Assembly (NCBI GenBank): GCA_037969585.1
Contig: JBBKXR010000032.1
Span: 8,456-72,455, forward strand
Direction: 5' to 3'
From: JBBKXR01 sp037969585
GTDB taxonomy: Bacteria > Verrucomicrobiota > Verrucomicrobiia > Verrucomicrobiales > DEV007
DNA: 64,000 nt
The notes beneath the pieces are model-generated. The model saw only the letters and a list, made by a program, of their open reading frames with translations. It was not told the DNA's origin and did no database searches. A program made the position numbers and the translations under genes. Shown piece after piece: positions 6,648-15,358 of the stretch. The stretch's first letter is position 1. Each line of letters starts with the position of its first letter.

Positions 6648-9341
6648 ATGCGCGGCCATGTTAGGGGAACAGTGAGATTCCGCCAGCGACATCACAGCGC
6701 CCGCCTGTTTGCACTTCTATTGCTTGCCGTAACGGGCCAGCACGGTGCTCTCCGCGCCACACCGGCCAACAAGTCCGCGCTGGAAAAACACCTCGGCCCT
6801 CTGCTCGTCGATACGATGCAGAACTGCGCCATCTGCCACACCCACGATCACGGTACCGGTCTGGAGTCACTCGAGGAATTTCCCCACAACCCGTTTGGTG
6901 ATCGCATTCGCTCCGCCAAAGGCGAACTCAAAAAGGCCGGCAAGCCGACGCAAATCGCCGACCGACTCGCCCTGGTAGCCTCCGAAGACGCTGACGGCGA
7001 TGGCATTTCCAATCTCGACGAACTGCTGCTCGGTCACCAGCCCGGCGAAAAATCGGACGTTCCCGACGCCGTTGAACTCAAACAACTCGAAACACAGCAC
7101 ACCCGCTACGCCGATTTTCAAAAACGCTACCGCTGGGAACCTTTCCAAACCGTCACTCGTCCGACCCCGCCGACAGGCGATTTTGCCCCTTGGGTGAAAA
7201 ATCCGATCGATACCTTCATCGCCGCTCAACACCAACGCCACGAACTCAGCCCGCGCCCCGAAGCCGACCGTGCCACCTGGCTGCGTCGAGTTACCATCGA
7301 CCTGACTGGCCTGACTCCGACTCTGGAGGAACTGGCGGCCTTCATCGATGACAAAGCATCCGAAGAAGCAGCGCGTAATGATGTCGTTGACCGCCTGCTC
7401 GCCTCTCCGGCCTACGGCGAACGCTGGGGCCGACACTGGATGGACGTCTGGCGCTACTCCGACTGGGCCGGCTACCGGGCGGCCCTGCGCCGCAGCCAGC
7501 GACACATCTGGCGCTGGCGCGACTGGATCGTCGACTCACTCAACGACGACAAAGGCTACGATCAGATGCTGGTCGAAATGCTCGCCGCTGATGAACTCTA
7601 TCCCGAAGACGAAGATCGCCTGCGCGCCACAGGCTACCTCGCCCGATCTTACGACATCGGCGATCGCAACCAATGGCTCGATGACGTTGTCAGCCATAGT
7701 TCGATGGGCTTCCTCGGCATCACCGTCGGCTGTGCCAAGTGCCACGATCACATGTACGACGAGATCGCCCAGGAAGATTATTACCGAATGCGAGCCATCT
7801 TCGAACCTTACTGGGTGCGCACCGACCGCGTGCCCGGCGAGCTCGACGTCGTCGACGACGGACTGCCGCGCGTCTACGACAAAAACCTGACCAACCGCAC
7901 ACTGTTTTTCGACCGCGGCGATGAGCGCTTTCCCGATCGGGAAAAACAGATAGACCCCGGTCTGCCCGCCTCCGTCGGCGGTGACCGCTACCAATTTCAG
8001 GAAGTCAGCCTGCCACTACTCGCGCACAAGCCCGAGCGCAGGCCGTTTGTCAAAAAGGAGATGATGGGAGCCGAGATCGACGCACTGTCAAAAGCCGAAG
8101 CTGCGCTGACAAAACTGAAGGCCGACAAAGAAGCCCTCCCCGAAGCACTGGCTGCCGCAGAACTGCAACTCGCTGCCAGCCAGCTCAGTCGGCAGGCCCT
8201 TGAGTCTGTGCTCGCCGTAGAAGCGCTCGAAGACCAAGGCGACGCTAAGACCGAAGCGTGGAAAGCTAAAGCAGTCGCCACCGCCGAACTGCAGCGTCAG
8301 GCTGCCCTCGCTGAAGCCAAGGCCGAGATCGCCAAAGCAGAAGCTGACAAATCAAAAGCCACCAGCGATCTGAAAGGCGCTGAAATAGACAAGAACGCGA
8401 AGGCCAAAACTGCCGCCATCGGCAAACAAAAAGCTGCAGACAAAGCTATGGCCGCCGGCAAAGCCAAACTCAAGGCTGCCGAAAAGGTCATGGCCGCCAA
8501 GGCGACCGAAAAGTACACCCCTCGTGAACCCGACGCCTACCCCGCGACCAGCACGGGACGCCGCAGCGGATTCGCTCGTTGGCTGACCGATGGCAAAAAT
8601 CCGCTCACCGCCCGGGTCGCCATGAACCACATCTGGCTGCGCCACTTCGGCAGCGCCATCGTTCCCACGGTCAATGAATTTGGTGGCAACGGTCAGCCAC
8701 CAAGCCACCCCGCCCTGCTCGATTGGCTCGCCGCCGAACTGGTCGAGCGCGACTGGAGCATGAAAGAGATGCACAAGCTTATCGTGCTCAGCGCCACCTA
8801 CCGGCAAGCCTCGACTCCAGACACAAAAAACGCCGCCATCGATCCCGACAACCACTATCTGTGGCGCATGAATTCGCGTCGCATGGAAGGCGAAATTGTG
8901 CGCGACAATCTACTTTGGGTCGGCAGTCATCTCGACCCTGAAATGGGCGGACCCGACATTCCCAACGACGAGGCACTGACCTCCAGACGACGCAGTATTT
9001 ACCTCCGCCATGCGCACGAAAAACTGGTCGAGTTCGTGCAGATTTTCGACGGCCCGAAGACCAGCGAATGTTATCAACGCGAAGAAAGTGTGCAACCCCA
9101 CCAGGCTCTCGCCCTCGCCAACAGCCCCCTTACCCACGACGCCGCCACTTCACTGGCCAAAGAACTCCCCGCCGACGACACGCTATTCATCACCGCCGCA
9201 TGGAAGACCATCGTCGGCCGCCAGCCCAACGCCAAAGAACAAACCCTCTCCACCTCCTTCCTCACCACCGATCAGAACCGGGGCCGAGAACGCCTCGTCA
9301 ACGTCCTCCTAAACCACCACGAATTCGTCACCATCCGCTGA
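6648..9341 (+). CDS. DUF1549/DUF1553 (PSCyt2-PSD1) cytochrome-type protein with coiled-coil insert
   Basis: A planctomycete-type multidomain exported protein. From the upstream TTG at 6633, the order is: signal peptide (core ARLFALLLLAVTG), a haem-c-type CAICH near residue 65, a calcium-loop-like DADGDGISNLDE near 119-130, the DUF1549 region (RRVTIDLTGLTPT), a second motif CAKCH, an Ala/Lys/Glu-rich coiled coil of roughly 140 residues (about 480-625), and the DUF1553 region (GFARWLTDGKNPLTARV, NHIWLRHFG). The ATG at 6648 gives a more usual signal peptide than the TTG at 6633. DUF1501 partners follow at 9673 and 11398, the standard pairing. Function of these systems is not established; a periplasmic redox role is inferred from the haem motifs. 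The coiled coil between the domains is unusual in length and resembles the tail of the protein at 60489. Confidence 0.9.
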   Translation: MRGHVRGTVRFRQRHHSARLFALLLLAVTGQHGALRATPANKSALEKHLGPLLVDTMQNCAICHTHDHGTGLESLEEFPHNPFGDRIRSAKGELKKAGKPTQIADRLALVASEDADGDGISNLDELLLGHQPGEKSDVPDAVELKQLETQHTRYADFQKRYRWEPFQTVTRPTPPTGDFAPWVKNPIDTFIAAQHQRHELSPRPEADRATWLRRVTIDLTGLTPTLEELAAFIDDKASEEAARNDVVDRLLASPAYGERWGRHWMDVWRYSDWAGYRAALRRSQRHIWRWRDWIVDSLNDDKGYDQMLVEMLAADELYPEDEDRLRATGYLARSYDIGDRNQWLDDVVSHSSMGFLGITVGCAKCHDHMYDEIAQEDYYRMRAIFEPYWVRTDRVPGELDVVDDGLPRVYDKNLTNRTLFFDRGDERFPDREKQIDPGLPASVGGDRYQFQEVSLPLLAHKPERRPFVKKEMMGAEIDALSKAEAALTKLKADKEALPEALAAAELQLAASQLSRQALESVLAVEALEDQGDAKTEAWKAKAVATAELQRQAALAEAKAEIAKAEADKSKATSDLKGAEIDKNAKAKTAAIGKQKAADKAMAAGKAKLKAAEKVMAAKATEKYTPREPDAYPATSTGRRSGFARWLTDGKNPLTARVAMNHIWLRHFGSAIVPTVNEFGGNGQPPSHPALLDWLAAELVERDWSMKEMHKLIVLSATYRQASTPDTKNAAIDPDNHYLWRMNSRRMEGEIVRDNLLWVGSHLDPEMGGPDIPNDEALTSRRRSIYLRHAHEKLVEFVQIFDGPKTSECYQREESVQPHQALALANSPLTHDAATSLAKELPADDTLFITAAWKTIVGRQPNAKEQTLSTSFLTTDQNRGRERLVNVLLNHHEFVTIR

Positions 9342-9362
9342 CCAACGCAAAGCAACTTTCTA

Positions 9363-9661
9363 CCGCAGATTCCACAGTTTATTTATCGCCCACCGGGCGA
9401 CAGCTCTTTCTTAAGAAACCGCTGATCGACGCTAATGTTCGCTAACTGATCAGCACGCGGGCCAGGGCAACGGGTTTAATTTTATTTCGTTTCCCCCAAA
9501 AACCATCTCTCTGGACCATCAAATATAAACTCTCCCAGTAGCCATCCAGTAGCCGGTCAAAATCCGTGTTAATCCCAGGAATCCGTGGTTCCGAAAACCA
9601 GTAGCCATCCGTTGAACGATCAAAATCAGCGTTCATCAGCGCCGATCAGCGGTTAAAACGT
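9363..9661. repeat. Repeat island A between DUF1549/1553 and DUF1501 genes
   Basis: The 331-base gap holds no gene. It contains CCGCAGATTCCACAG, a perfect small hairpin TCGCCC-ACC-GGGCGA (9386-9400), AACCGCTGATCGACGCTAAT, two copies of CAGTAGCCATCC, and GATCAGCGGTT at the end. The same word families recur in the gaps at 11166, 14222 and 47661. Confidence 0.75.
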
Positions 9662-9672
9662 CCCCGAGCCCC

Positions 9673-11136
9673 ATGACCACCCGCCGCACATTTCTCGCCG
9701 ACACCGGCATGGGCTTCACTGGTATGGCCATGTCCGCCATGCTGTTTCGCAACGGCAAAGCTCAGGCTGCCGAACCGACGCCCGGCGAAGGTGGCCACTT
9801 TCCCGGCAAGGCGAAGTCGTGCATTTGGATCTTTAATATCGGCGGCGTCAGCCACATGGAGTCCTTCGACCCCAAGCCGATGCTCAACAAGTACGCAGGC
9901 ATGTCGATCGAAGACACTCCCTATGCGGACGCTGTGCTCGATAAGGACAAGATCAACGCCAACCTGCTCGATCCCAGCAAAGCCAAGCGTGAGGTTTTTA
10001 AATCGCTCATGCCGCTGCAGACCGGCTACAAAAAATACGGCCAGAGTGGCATCGAAGTCAGCGACTGGTTTCCGCACATGGGATCGGTCGCCGATGAACT
10101 GTCCGTGCTGCGCGGCATGTGGACCATCGACAACAATCACGGCGCCCAACTCACTTTCCATACCGGCCGCAAGATCACCGAAGGCGCCTACCCAACGATC
10201 GGATCGTGGGCCAGCTACGGACTCGGCTCGCTGAATCGCAATCTGCCTGAGTTCGTCGTGCTCGGCAATCCCAGCGCCGATTGCTGCGGTGCCGCCTGGA
10301 CCCACGGATCGTCCTACCTCGGCCCACGCCACGCCGGTGTCCGCCTCAAGGTCGATCCAAAAAATCCCATGTCGTTCGTGTCACCTGACGACAAGGAAAT
10401 GACCAGCGAAGAGCAGCGCGAGAATTTCGGCTTGGTCGGGCAGCTCAATCGCATCGCCGGTATCGACTATCCGGATGACCAAAAACTTCAGGCGCGTATT
10501 CAGAGTTATGAACTCGCCTACGAAATGCAGACTGCCGTGCCCGAAGTCATGGCCCTTCAGGAAGAATCGCCGCACATTCAGAAGCTTTACGGCTTAGATC
10601 AAACGGAGACCAAACCGTTCGGTGAAAAATGTCTCGCCGCCCGCCGACTGGTGGAACGCGGCGTACGCTTCGTGCAGATCTTTCACGGCTACACCGGCAA
10701 CGCCGGCGCCTGGGACTCGCATCGCGACATCAAAAAGAATCACACCCGTCTGGCCAAGGAAGTCGACCAGCCGGTCGGTGCCCTGATCGCCGATCTGAAA
10801 ATGCGCGGCCTGCTCGACGATACCCTGGTCGTGTGGGGCAGCGAGTTCGGCCGCACTCCGGCGCTCGACCTGCGTGGCACCAAGACAGGCACCGGTCGTG
10901 ACCATCATCCGCAGGGCTTCAATGTGGTCATGGCAGGCGGTGGTCTGAAAAAAGGCTACGTGCACGGTGCCACCGACGAACTCGGTTTTCATGCCGTCGA
11001 AGGCCGCCAATACGTCACCGACCTGCACGCCACCGTCCTCCATCAGATGGGGCTCGATCCGCGACGCCTCGAAGTCCCCGGCAGGAAGCGTCTCGACCGC
11101 GACTTTGGCAACGTCATCCACGACATCATCGCGTGA
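9673..11136 (+). CDS. DUF1501 protein with Tat signal
   Basis: DUF1501 proteins are alkaline-phosphatase/sulfatase-superfamily relatives found almost always beside DUF1549/DUF1553 proteins. The N-terminus carries a twin-arginine signal (TTRRTFLADTG) ending near QAAE, so export of a folded, perhaps cofactor-loaded, protein is expected. Visible motifs are NIGGVSHMESFDPKP near the N-terminus, DNNHGAQLTFHTGR, and near the C-terminus VVWGSEFGRTP followed by GRDHHPQGF, which supply metal-ligand-type Asp and His residues. The length of 487 residues is typical. It lies 331 bases after its presumed partner, with repeat island A in between. It could be co-transcribed with 6648 if that island does not terminate. 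Confidence 0.93.
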   Translation: MTTRRTFLADTGMGFTGMAMSAMLFRNGKAQAAEPTPGEGGHFPGKAKSCIWIFNIGGVSHMESFDPKPMLNKYAGMSIEDTPYADAVLDKDKINANLLDPSKAKREVFKSLMPLQTGYKKYGQSGIEVSDWFPHMGSVADELSVLRGMWTIDNNHGAQLTFHTGRKITEGAYPTIGSWASYGLGSLNRNLPEFVVLGNPSADCCGAAWTHGSSYLGPRHAGVRLKVDPKNPMSFVSPDDKEMTSEEQRENFGLVGQLNRIAGIDYPDDQKLQARIQSYELAYEMQTAVPEVMALQEESPHIQKLYGLDQTETKPFGEKCLAARRLVERGVRFVQIFHGYTGNAGAWDSHRDIKKNHTRLAKEVDQPVGALIADLKMRGLLDDTLVVWGSEFGRTPALDLRGTKTGTGRDHHPQGFNVVMAGGGLKKGYVHGATDELGFHAVEGRQYVTDLHATVLHQMGLDPRRLEVPGRKRLDRDFGNVIHDIIA

Positions 11137-11165
11137 GCGACTCGGTTCAATTCAGTTGAAGACAA

Positions 11166-11397
11166 ATCCCTTATGGACACTAATTCTTGCTGATCAATGA
11201 GCACGACGACCAAGACAACAAGTATAATTTTTTCCCAAACCCACTTCCTCTGAACGGTCAAAAAGCGAAACCTGTAGTTATCCAGTCGACGAATCTATTA
11301 GCGATGATCAGCGTCGATCAGCTGTAAAAAAATCCAGTAGCCATCCAACGGACGAGATTCGTGAAAATTCGGGTCCATTCGTAGTTCCCTTCTAAAT
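11166..11397. repeat. Repeat island B between two DUF1501 genes
   Basis: Contains ATGGACACTAATTCTTGCTGATCAAT-type words, GCGATGATCAGCGTCGATCAGCTG, CCAGTAGCCATCCAACGGACGAG and a run CGTGAAAATTCGGGTCCATTCGTAG. These match the word families of islands A, C and E. No open frame of interest. Confidence 0.7.
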
Positions 11398-12822
11398 ATG
11401 CTGAATCTCATCCCCAACCCAAACCGGCGGACAACGAGATTCAGCCGTCGACAAATGCTACGTGCGCTCTCGGCGGGAGCCGCAGGGATGTCTCTGCCCA
11501 ACGTGCTGTCTGCCAGCGATGATCAGTCCTTCAGCGGCCCCGCCAAACGCTGCATTTACATATTCCTCTGTGGAGGTCCCTCGCAACTCGACATGTGGGA
11601 TATGAAGCCTGACGCGCCGTCGGAAATCCGCGGCCCGTTCTCGCCGATACGGACCTCCGTTCCCGGCATGCAGATCTCCGAACTTTTGCCGCAAACCGCG
11701 AAGCACGCCGACAAGATGGCGATCGTGCGCTCGATGCACCACGACAACGCGAACCACGATGTCGGTATCCTGTACACCCTGCTCGGCACCAGCAACCCGC
11801 CGTCACTGACCGCCTTCCCGCCGAAACGCGACGATCATCCCGCGCTCGGAGCCATCGCCAGCAACCTGCTCGGCGTTCCCGGCGAACTCCCGGCATGGGT
11901 CAGCCTGCCGCGCCCGTTCACCACCGGCGCACGTTTTTACAAAGGCCAGACCGCCGGCTTTCTCGGCCCCGACTACGACTGCTTTTCCCCTAACGAAGCC
12001 AAAATCGATTCGCTTGGCGACAAGGAGTTCGAGGTGCGTTCATTGAACCCGGTCGACGGCATCGATCTTGACCGGCTTCGTTCCCGGCAGGATCTGTTGG
12101 CCAACATTGACACGCTCGGCGATTCGCTGGAGAAAATCCACTCCATCGAGCAGGCAGCACAATGCCACGAGAAGGCATTCTCGATGCTGACCACCAACGC
12201 CACCCGCGACGCTTTTGATCTCAGTCAGGAGAGTTCAAAACTTCGTGACCGCTACGGCCGCAATGAATATGGCCAAAGCTTCCTCATGGCCCGCCGCTTG
12301 GTGGAGTCCGGGGTGCGCACGGTCAACGTGTTCTGGACGTTTTACGGCGAAGATGGTTGCCAGTTCAATCTCTGGGACAATCACGGTAGCGACAAACCTG
12401 TCTGCGGCGGCATCAATAACGGCTTGGAAATGATCACCGCGCCATACTGCACGCCCGCTTTCGATCAATGCTATTCCGCCCTTCTTGAAGACCTCAGTCA
12501 ACGCGGCATGCTCGACGACACGCTCGTGGTCGTGGTTGGAGAATTTGGCCGAACTCCAAGAATCAACGGCAGCGGCGGTCGAGACCACTGGCCGAACTGC
12601 TACTCCACGGTACTCGCCGGCGGCGGCATCAATGGAGGTCAGATTTATGGGAAAAGCGATAAGCACGCTGCCTTCGTCGATGAAAAAGGCGTTACCCCCG
12701 ACGACCTCGCCGCAACTGTTCTGCATGCTTTCGGTATTCCGCCCGAGGCAATGATCAAAGATCAACAGAATCGCCCTATTCCCGTGACTCGGGGAAACCC
12801 GATCCGCGAATTATTTAGTTGA
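11398..12822 (+). CDS. DUF1501 protein, second copy, with Tat signal
   Basis: A second, diverged DUF1501 member, 474 residues. A Tat-type signal (FSRRQMLRALSAGAAG) ends near LSASD. Core motifs are YIFLCGGPSQLDMWDMKP, MHHDNANHDVG, VVVVGEFGRTP and GRDHWPNCYS. It is about as close to the DUF1501 at 56156 as to its neighbour at 9673: both carry KPDAPSEIRG/KTDAPSEIRG and VPGMQI/VPGIQI blocks that 9673 lacks, so tandem duplication of 9673 is unlikely. The presumed DUF1549/DUF1553 partner is the gene at 6648 or a copy elsewhere. Exported; activity unknown. Confidence 0.93.
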   Translation: MLNLIPNPNRRTTRFSRRQMLRALSAGAAGMSLPNVLSASDDQSFSGPAKRCIYIFLCGGPSQLDMWDMKPDAPSEIRGPFSPIRTSVPGMQISELLPQTAKHADKMAIVRSMHHDNANHDVGILYTLLGTSNPPSLTAFPPKRDDHPALGAIASNLLGVPGELPAWVSLPRPFTTGARFYKGQTAGFLGPDYDCFSPNEAKIDSLGDKEFEVRSLNPVDGIDLDRLRSRQDLLANIDTLGDSLEKIHSIEQAAQCHEKAFSMLTTNATRDAFDLSQESSKLRDRYGRNEYGQSFLMARRLVESGVRTVNVFWTFYGEDGCQFNLWDNHGSDKPVCGGINNGLEMITAPYCTPAFDQCYSALLEDLSQRGMLDDTLVVVVGEFGRTPRINGSGGRDHWPNCYSTVLAGGGINGGQIYGKSDKHAAFVDEKGVTPDDLAATVLHAFGIPPEAMIKDQQNRPIPVTRGNPIRELFS

Positions 12823-13201
12823 GCCATGGCTCTCTGCTCGCTGCTCTCCAGTGAAGAGTTGGCGCCGGCGCGGCGACAGGCAATCCGGATGGTTCCCCAT
12901 CCTCAGCCCATCGCCGCGCGACGCTCATTCCCCCCTACAGGAAATGGACAGCATTGGCTCGTCGTCGACACGGATTCCAGTTCTCAGCAAACCGCGGAAA
13001 AACGCGGCCATCCTTACCTGACGACGAAAACAATACCCTCTACATAGGTATCCGCCCTCATGAGCAAAACGTTACAAAAATTAAGAAATTTATGGATAAA
13101 AACTTACCGTCTCACCGTCACCGTTCGATCGACAAACTCCCCTTGATCCCGGCGCGCCGTTCCGCTATCACTCAAACAACGCATTTTACCCGTAAATCAT
13201 C
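12823..13201. other. Intergenic gap, no gene recognised
   Basis: 379 bases with only short frames lacking protein-like composition. The second half becomes AT-richer (about 13060-13105) and may hold the promoter of the isomerase gene at 13202. No terminator hairpin with a T run was found. Confidence 0.5.
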
Positions 13202-14206
13202 ATGTCACGACTCATCACATTGTTCACCGGCCAGTGGGCCGATATGCCCTGCGAAACCATTATCGAAAAGGCCAAGTCCTTCGGCTACGACGGCGTCGAG
13301 TTTGGTTGCTGGGGTGATCACTTTGAAGTCGGTAAAGCTGATGCCGCTTACTGCGCAGACAAACGCGCACTGCTCGACAAGCACGGCATGAAATGCGAGG
13401 CGATTTCATCTCACCTCGTCGGCCAGGCGATCTGCGATAACATCGATGCCCGTCACGCCCAAATCCTCTCCGAAGAAATATATGGCGACGGCGACCCAGA
13501 AGGCGTCCGCCAGCGTGCTGCGGAAGAAATGAAAGCCACCGCCCGCGCCGCGAAAGCATTTGGCGTCGATGTCGTCAACGGCTTCACCGGTTCTTCGATC
13601 TGGCATTTGCTCTACTCATTCCCGCCAGTTATCCCCGGCCAGATCGAAGCTGGTTACAAAGATTTCGCCGACCGTTTCGGCCCCATCATGGACGAGTTCC
13701 AAAACAACGGCATTAAGTTCGGCTTGGAAGTGCATCCCACGGAAATCGCCTTCGACATCGCCTCTGCCGAGCGTGCCCTGGAAGCCATCGATCACCACCC
13801 GGCCTTCGGCTTCAACTACGATCCCAGCCATCTTGGCTATCAGGGCGTCGACTACGTTAAGTTCATCTACAAGTTCGCCGACCGCATCAATCACGTTCAC
13901 ATGAAGGACGTCTATTGGCACGATGGTCTGTGCGACGCCGGCGTATTTGGTGGCCACGTCGATTTCCACAAACCCAATCGCTACTGGGATTTCAAATCAG
14001 TCGGCCGCGGCAAGATCAACTTCGAGTTGATCATCCGCGCGCTCAACGACATCGGCTATACCGGCCCTCTCTCCGTCGAGTGGGAAGACGGCGGCATGGA
14101 CCGTGAATATGGCGCCAAAGAATCTGCTGAATACTGCCGCAAAGTCGACTTCCCCGCATCCGATATCGTCTTCGACGAACAGTTCGATAAAGAGAAGCAG
14201 AGCTGA
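13202..14206 (+). CDS. Sugar phosphate isomerase/epimerase-family TIM-barrel protein
   Basis: A xylose-isomerase-like TIM barrel (AP endonuclease 2 fold). The N-terminal strand ITLFTGQWAD leads to GYDGVEFGCWGDHF. The expected divalent-metal ligands are visible in order: Glu in LEVHPTEIAFD, Asp and His in FNYDPSHLGY, His in NHVHMKDV, and Glu in LSVEWEDGG near the C-terminus. No signal peptide, so cytoplasmic. These enzymes isomerise or epimerise ketoses, inosose or 3-keto sugars and often act with Gfo/Idh/MocA oxidoreductases, two of which lie at 2204 and 3835. Length of 334 residues is normal. Substrate unknown. Confidence 0.94.
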   Translation: MSRLITLFTGQWADMPCETIIEKAKSFGYDGVEFGCWGDHFEVGKADAAYCADKRALLDKHGMKCEAISSHLVGQAICDNIDARHAQILSEEIYGDGDPEGVRQRAAEEMKATARAAKAFGVDVVNGFTGSSIWHLLYSFPPVIPGQIEAGYKDFADRFGPIMDEFQNNGIKFGLEVHPTEIAFDIASAERALEAIDHHPAFGFNYDPSHLGYQGVDYVKFIYKFADRINHVHMKDVYWHDGLCDAGVFGGHVDFHKPNRYWDFKSVGRGKINFELIIRALNDIGYTGPLSVEWEDGGMDREYGAKESAEYCRKVDFPASDIVFDEQFDKEKQS

Positions 14207-14221
14207 GTGGCAAAGTAATAA

Positions 14222-14476
14222 GGAACCGCTGATCAGCGCTGCTGGACGCTAATTTTCTCGTCCATTTTTTTGCACCGCAGATTACCTGAATTTCCGCAGA
14301 TTTTGATCGTCCAATGGATTCTTGATTCAAGGTCTGCCAGTGGACGAGATTGTGATACCGGCGTCTCGCCGGTCCCCGGAGCATCCGTCAAAACAGAAGC
14401 CATCTACGTCGGTAAAAACCCCGGAAGCCATCCAGTGGACGAGCATTAGCGCTTATCAGCGTCCATTAGTGGTTCC
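14222..14476. repeat. Repeat island C after the isomerase gene
   Basis: Contains GGAACCGCTGATCAGCGCTG, GGACGCTAATTTTCTCGTCC, CCGCAGATTACC/TTCCGCAGATTTT, GAAGCCATCCAGTGGACGAGC and CGCTTATCAGCGTCCATTAG. All are variants of the words found in islands A, B and E. The region also contains one copy of the ACCGGCG hairpin repeat (14341-14374). It lies between a plus-strand and a minus-strand gene whose ends converge. Confidence 0.75.
14341..14374 (+). repeat. ACCGGCG hairpin repeat, copy 1
   Basis: TGGACGAGATTGTGATACC followed by the hairpin ACCGGCG-TCT-CGCCGGT. The same unit, TGGACGA plus TGTGATACCGGCGTC, recurs at 60338 and 63035. Confidence 0.75.
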
Positions 14477-14487
14477 ACCCTCGCTCC

Positions 14488-15339
14488 TCACTGAAACAAC
14501 AGCGCCCGCAAATCGTCGGTGACTTTACCTAGGATGTCGTTGTGCTTAGTGTCAGCAATTTCGCGGTAAGTCACCACGCCGGGATGAGCTGCAGCGAGAT
14601 CGCGGCCCATCTCTACCGGAATGATGTTGTCTTCCCCGCCGTGAAACAAGTGAACGTGCGCCCCCTCGAAAGCCGCGATTGTTTGCAATGCGACTTCATT
14701 GTCGAAATTGTGCCGGATCCAGCCAGTCACCGGTGCGCCAGTCGTTCGCGAAGCCATCGCCTCGATCGATCTGAATGGCGAGACAACGACGGCATCTTTG
14801 ACGTGATGCGCAGCGGCTGTTTCAAGTGCAACTGCTGCCCCCAGCGAATGCCCGAAGCATCCGCCATGCTGCCACAAAATATCAGTATCAACCTTGAGAT
14901 CCTCCGCCAGCGCCCGCACAGCAGCTTCAACGCTGCGATGAATCCCTTCGCGGCTGGGCTTTCCTGCACACTCGCCATAACCAGGGTATTCGACAAAAAG
15001 AAAGCCGACGCTTTTCGATACATCCGGACCACTCGGCGGCTCGGCCAGGAAAGCGTTGTCGAGCGTTAACGAGGCATTGCCGCAGAACATCAGCCAGAGT
15101 CGATCAGGCACTTTCCCCGACGCCTCTTCCGGCGGCTGATAATAGGCAAACTGCGCGCCGTCCTTGGTCAAAAACTCGAGTCGAACACGCTGCCCGTCAG
15201 CCAGGGATATGTCTCCGTCAGGATAGCGACTCGGATGAAAGACGATTCTGTCCTGAACAAAATACAGGACGCAACCCACCATAACGAACGACATCAACAC
15301 TGCAATCACCCACCACATCAGCCGCCGAAAAAGCCTCAT
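14488..15339 (-). CDS. Membrane-anchored alpha/beta hydrolase
   Basis: An uncleaved N-terminal membrane segment (about residues 8-28, WWVIAVLMSFVMVGCVLYF) anchors a serine hydrolase domain outside the cytoplasm. The residues VGCV give a lipobox-like alternative. The nucleophile elbow is GHSLGAA (about 163-169), preceded by an oxyanion-loop-like MFCGNASL. Late acid and base candidates are HGGEDNIIP and TKHNDILG. These are the landmarks of the BAAT/Hydrolase_4-type alpha/beta hydrolases often called bem46-like. Substrate is unknown. It runs convergent to the isomerase gene and downstream of the HtrA gene on the same strand, 19 bases apart, so the two may share a transcript. Confidence 0.88.
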   Translation of the reverse strand: MRLFRRLMWWVIAVLMSFVMVGCVLYFVQDRIVFHPSRYPDGDISLADGQRVRLEFLTKDGAQFAYYQPPEEASGKVPDRLWLMFCGNASLTLDNAFLAEPPSGPDVSKSVGFLFVEYPGYGECAGKPSREGIHRSVEAAVRALAEDLKVDTDILWQHGGCFGHSLGAAVALETAAAHHVKDAVVVSPFRSIEAMASRTTGAPVTGWIRHNFDNEVALQTIAAFEGAHVHLFHGGEDNIIPVEMGRDLAAAHPGVVTYREIADTKHNDILGKVTDDLRALLFQ

Positions 15340-15358
15340 CGTTTAGTTTTCGCGAGAC

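Noticed and set aside
12826..13047. A 73-codon frame after the second DUF1501 gene
   Set aside because: No signal peptide, no conserved blocks and no ribosome-binding-like sequence; treated as intergenic.
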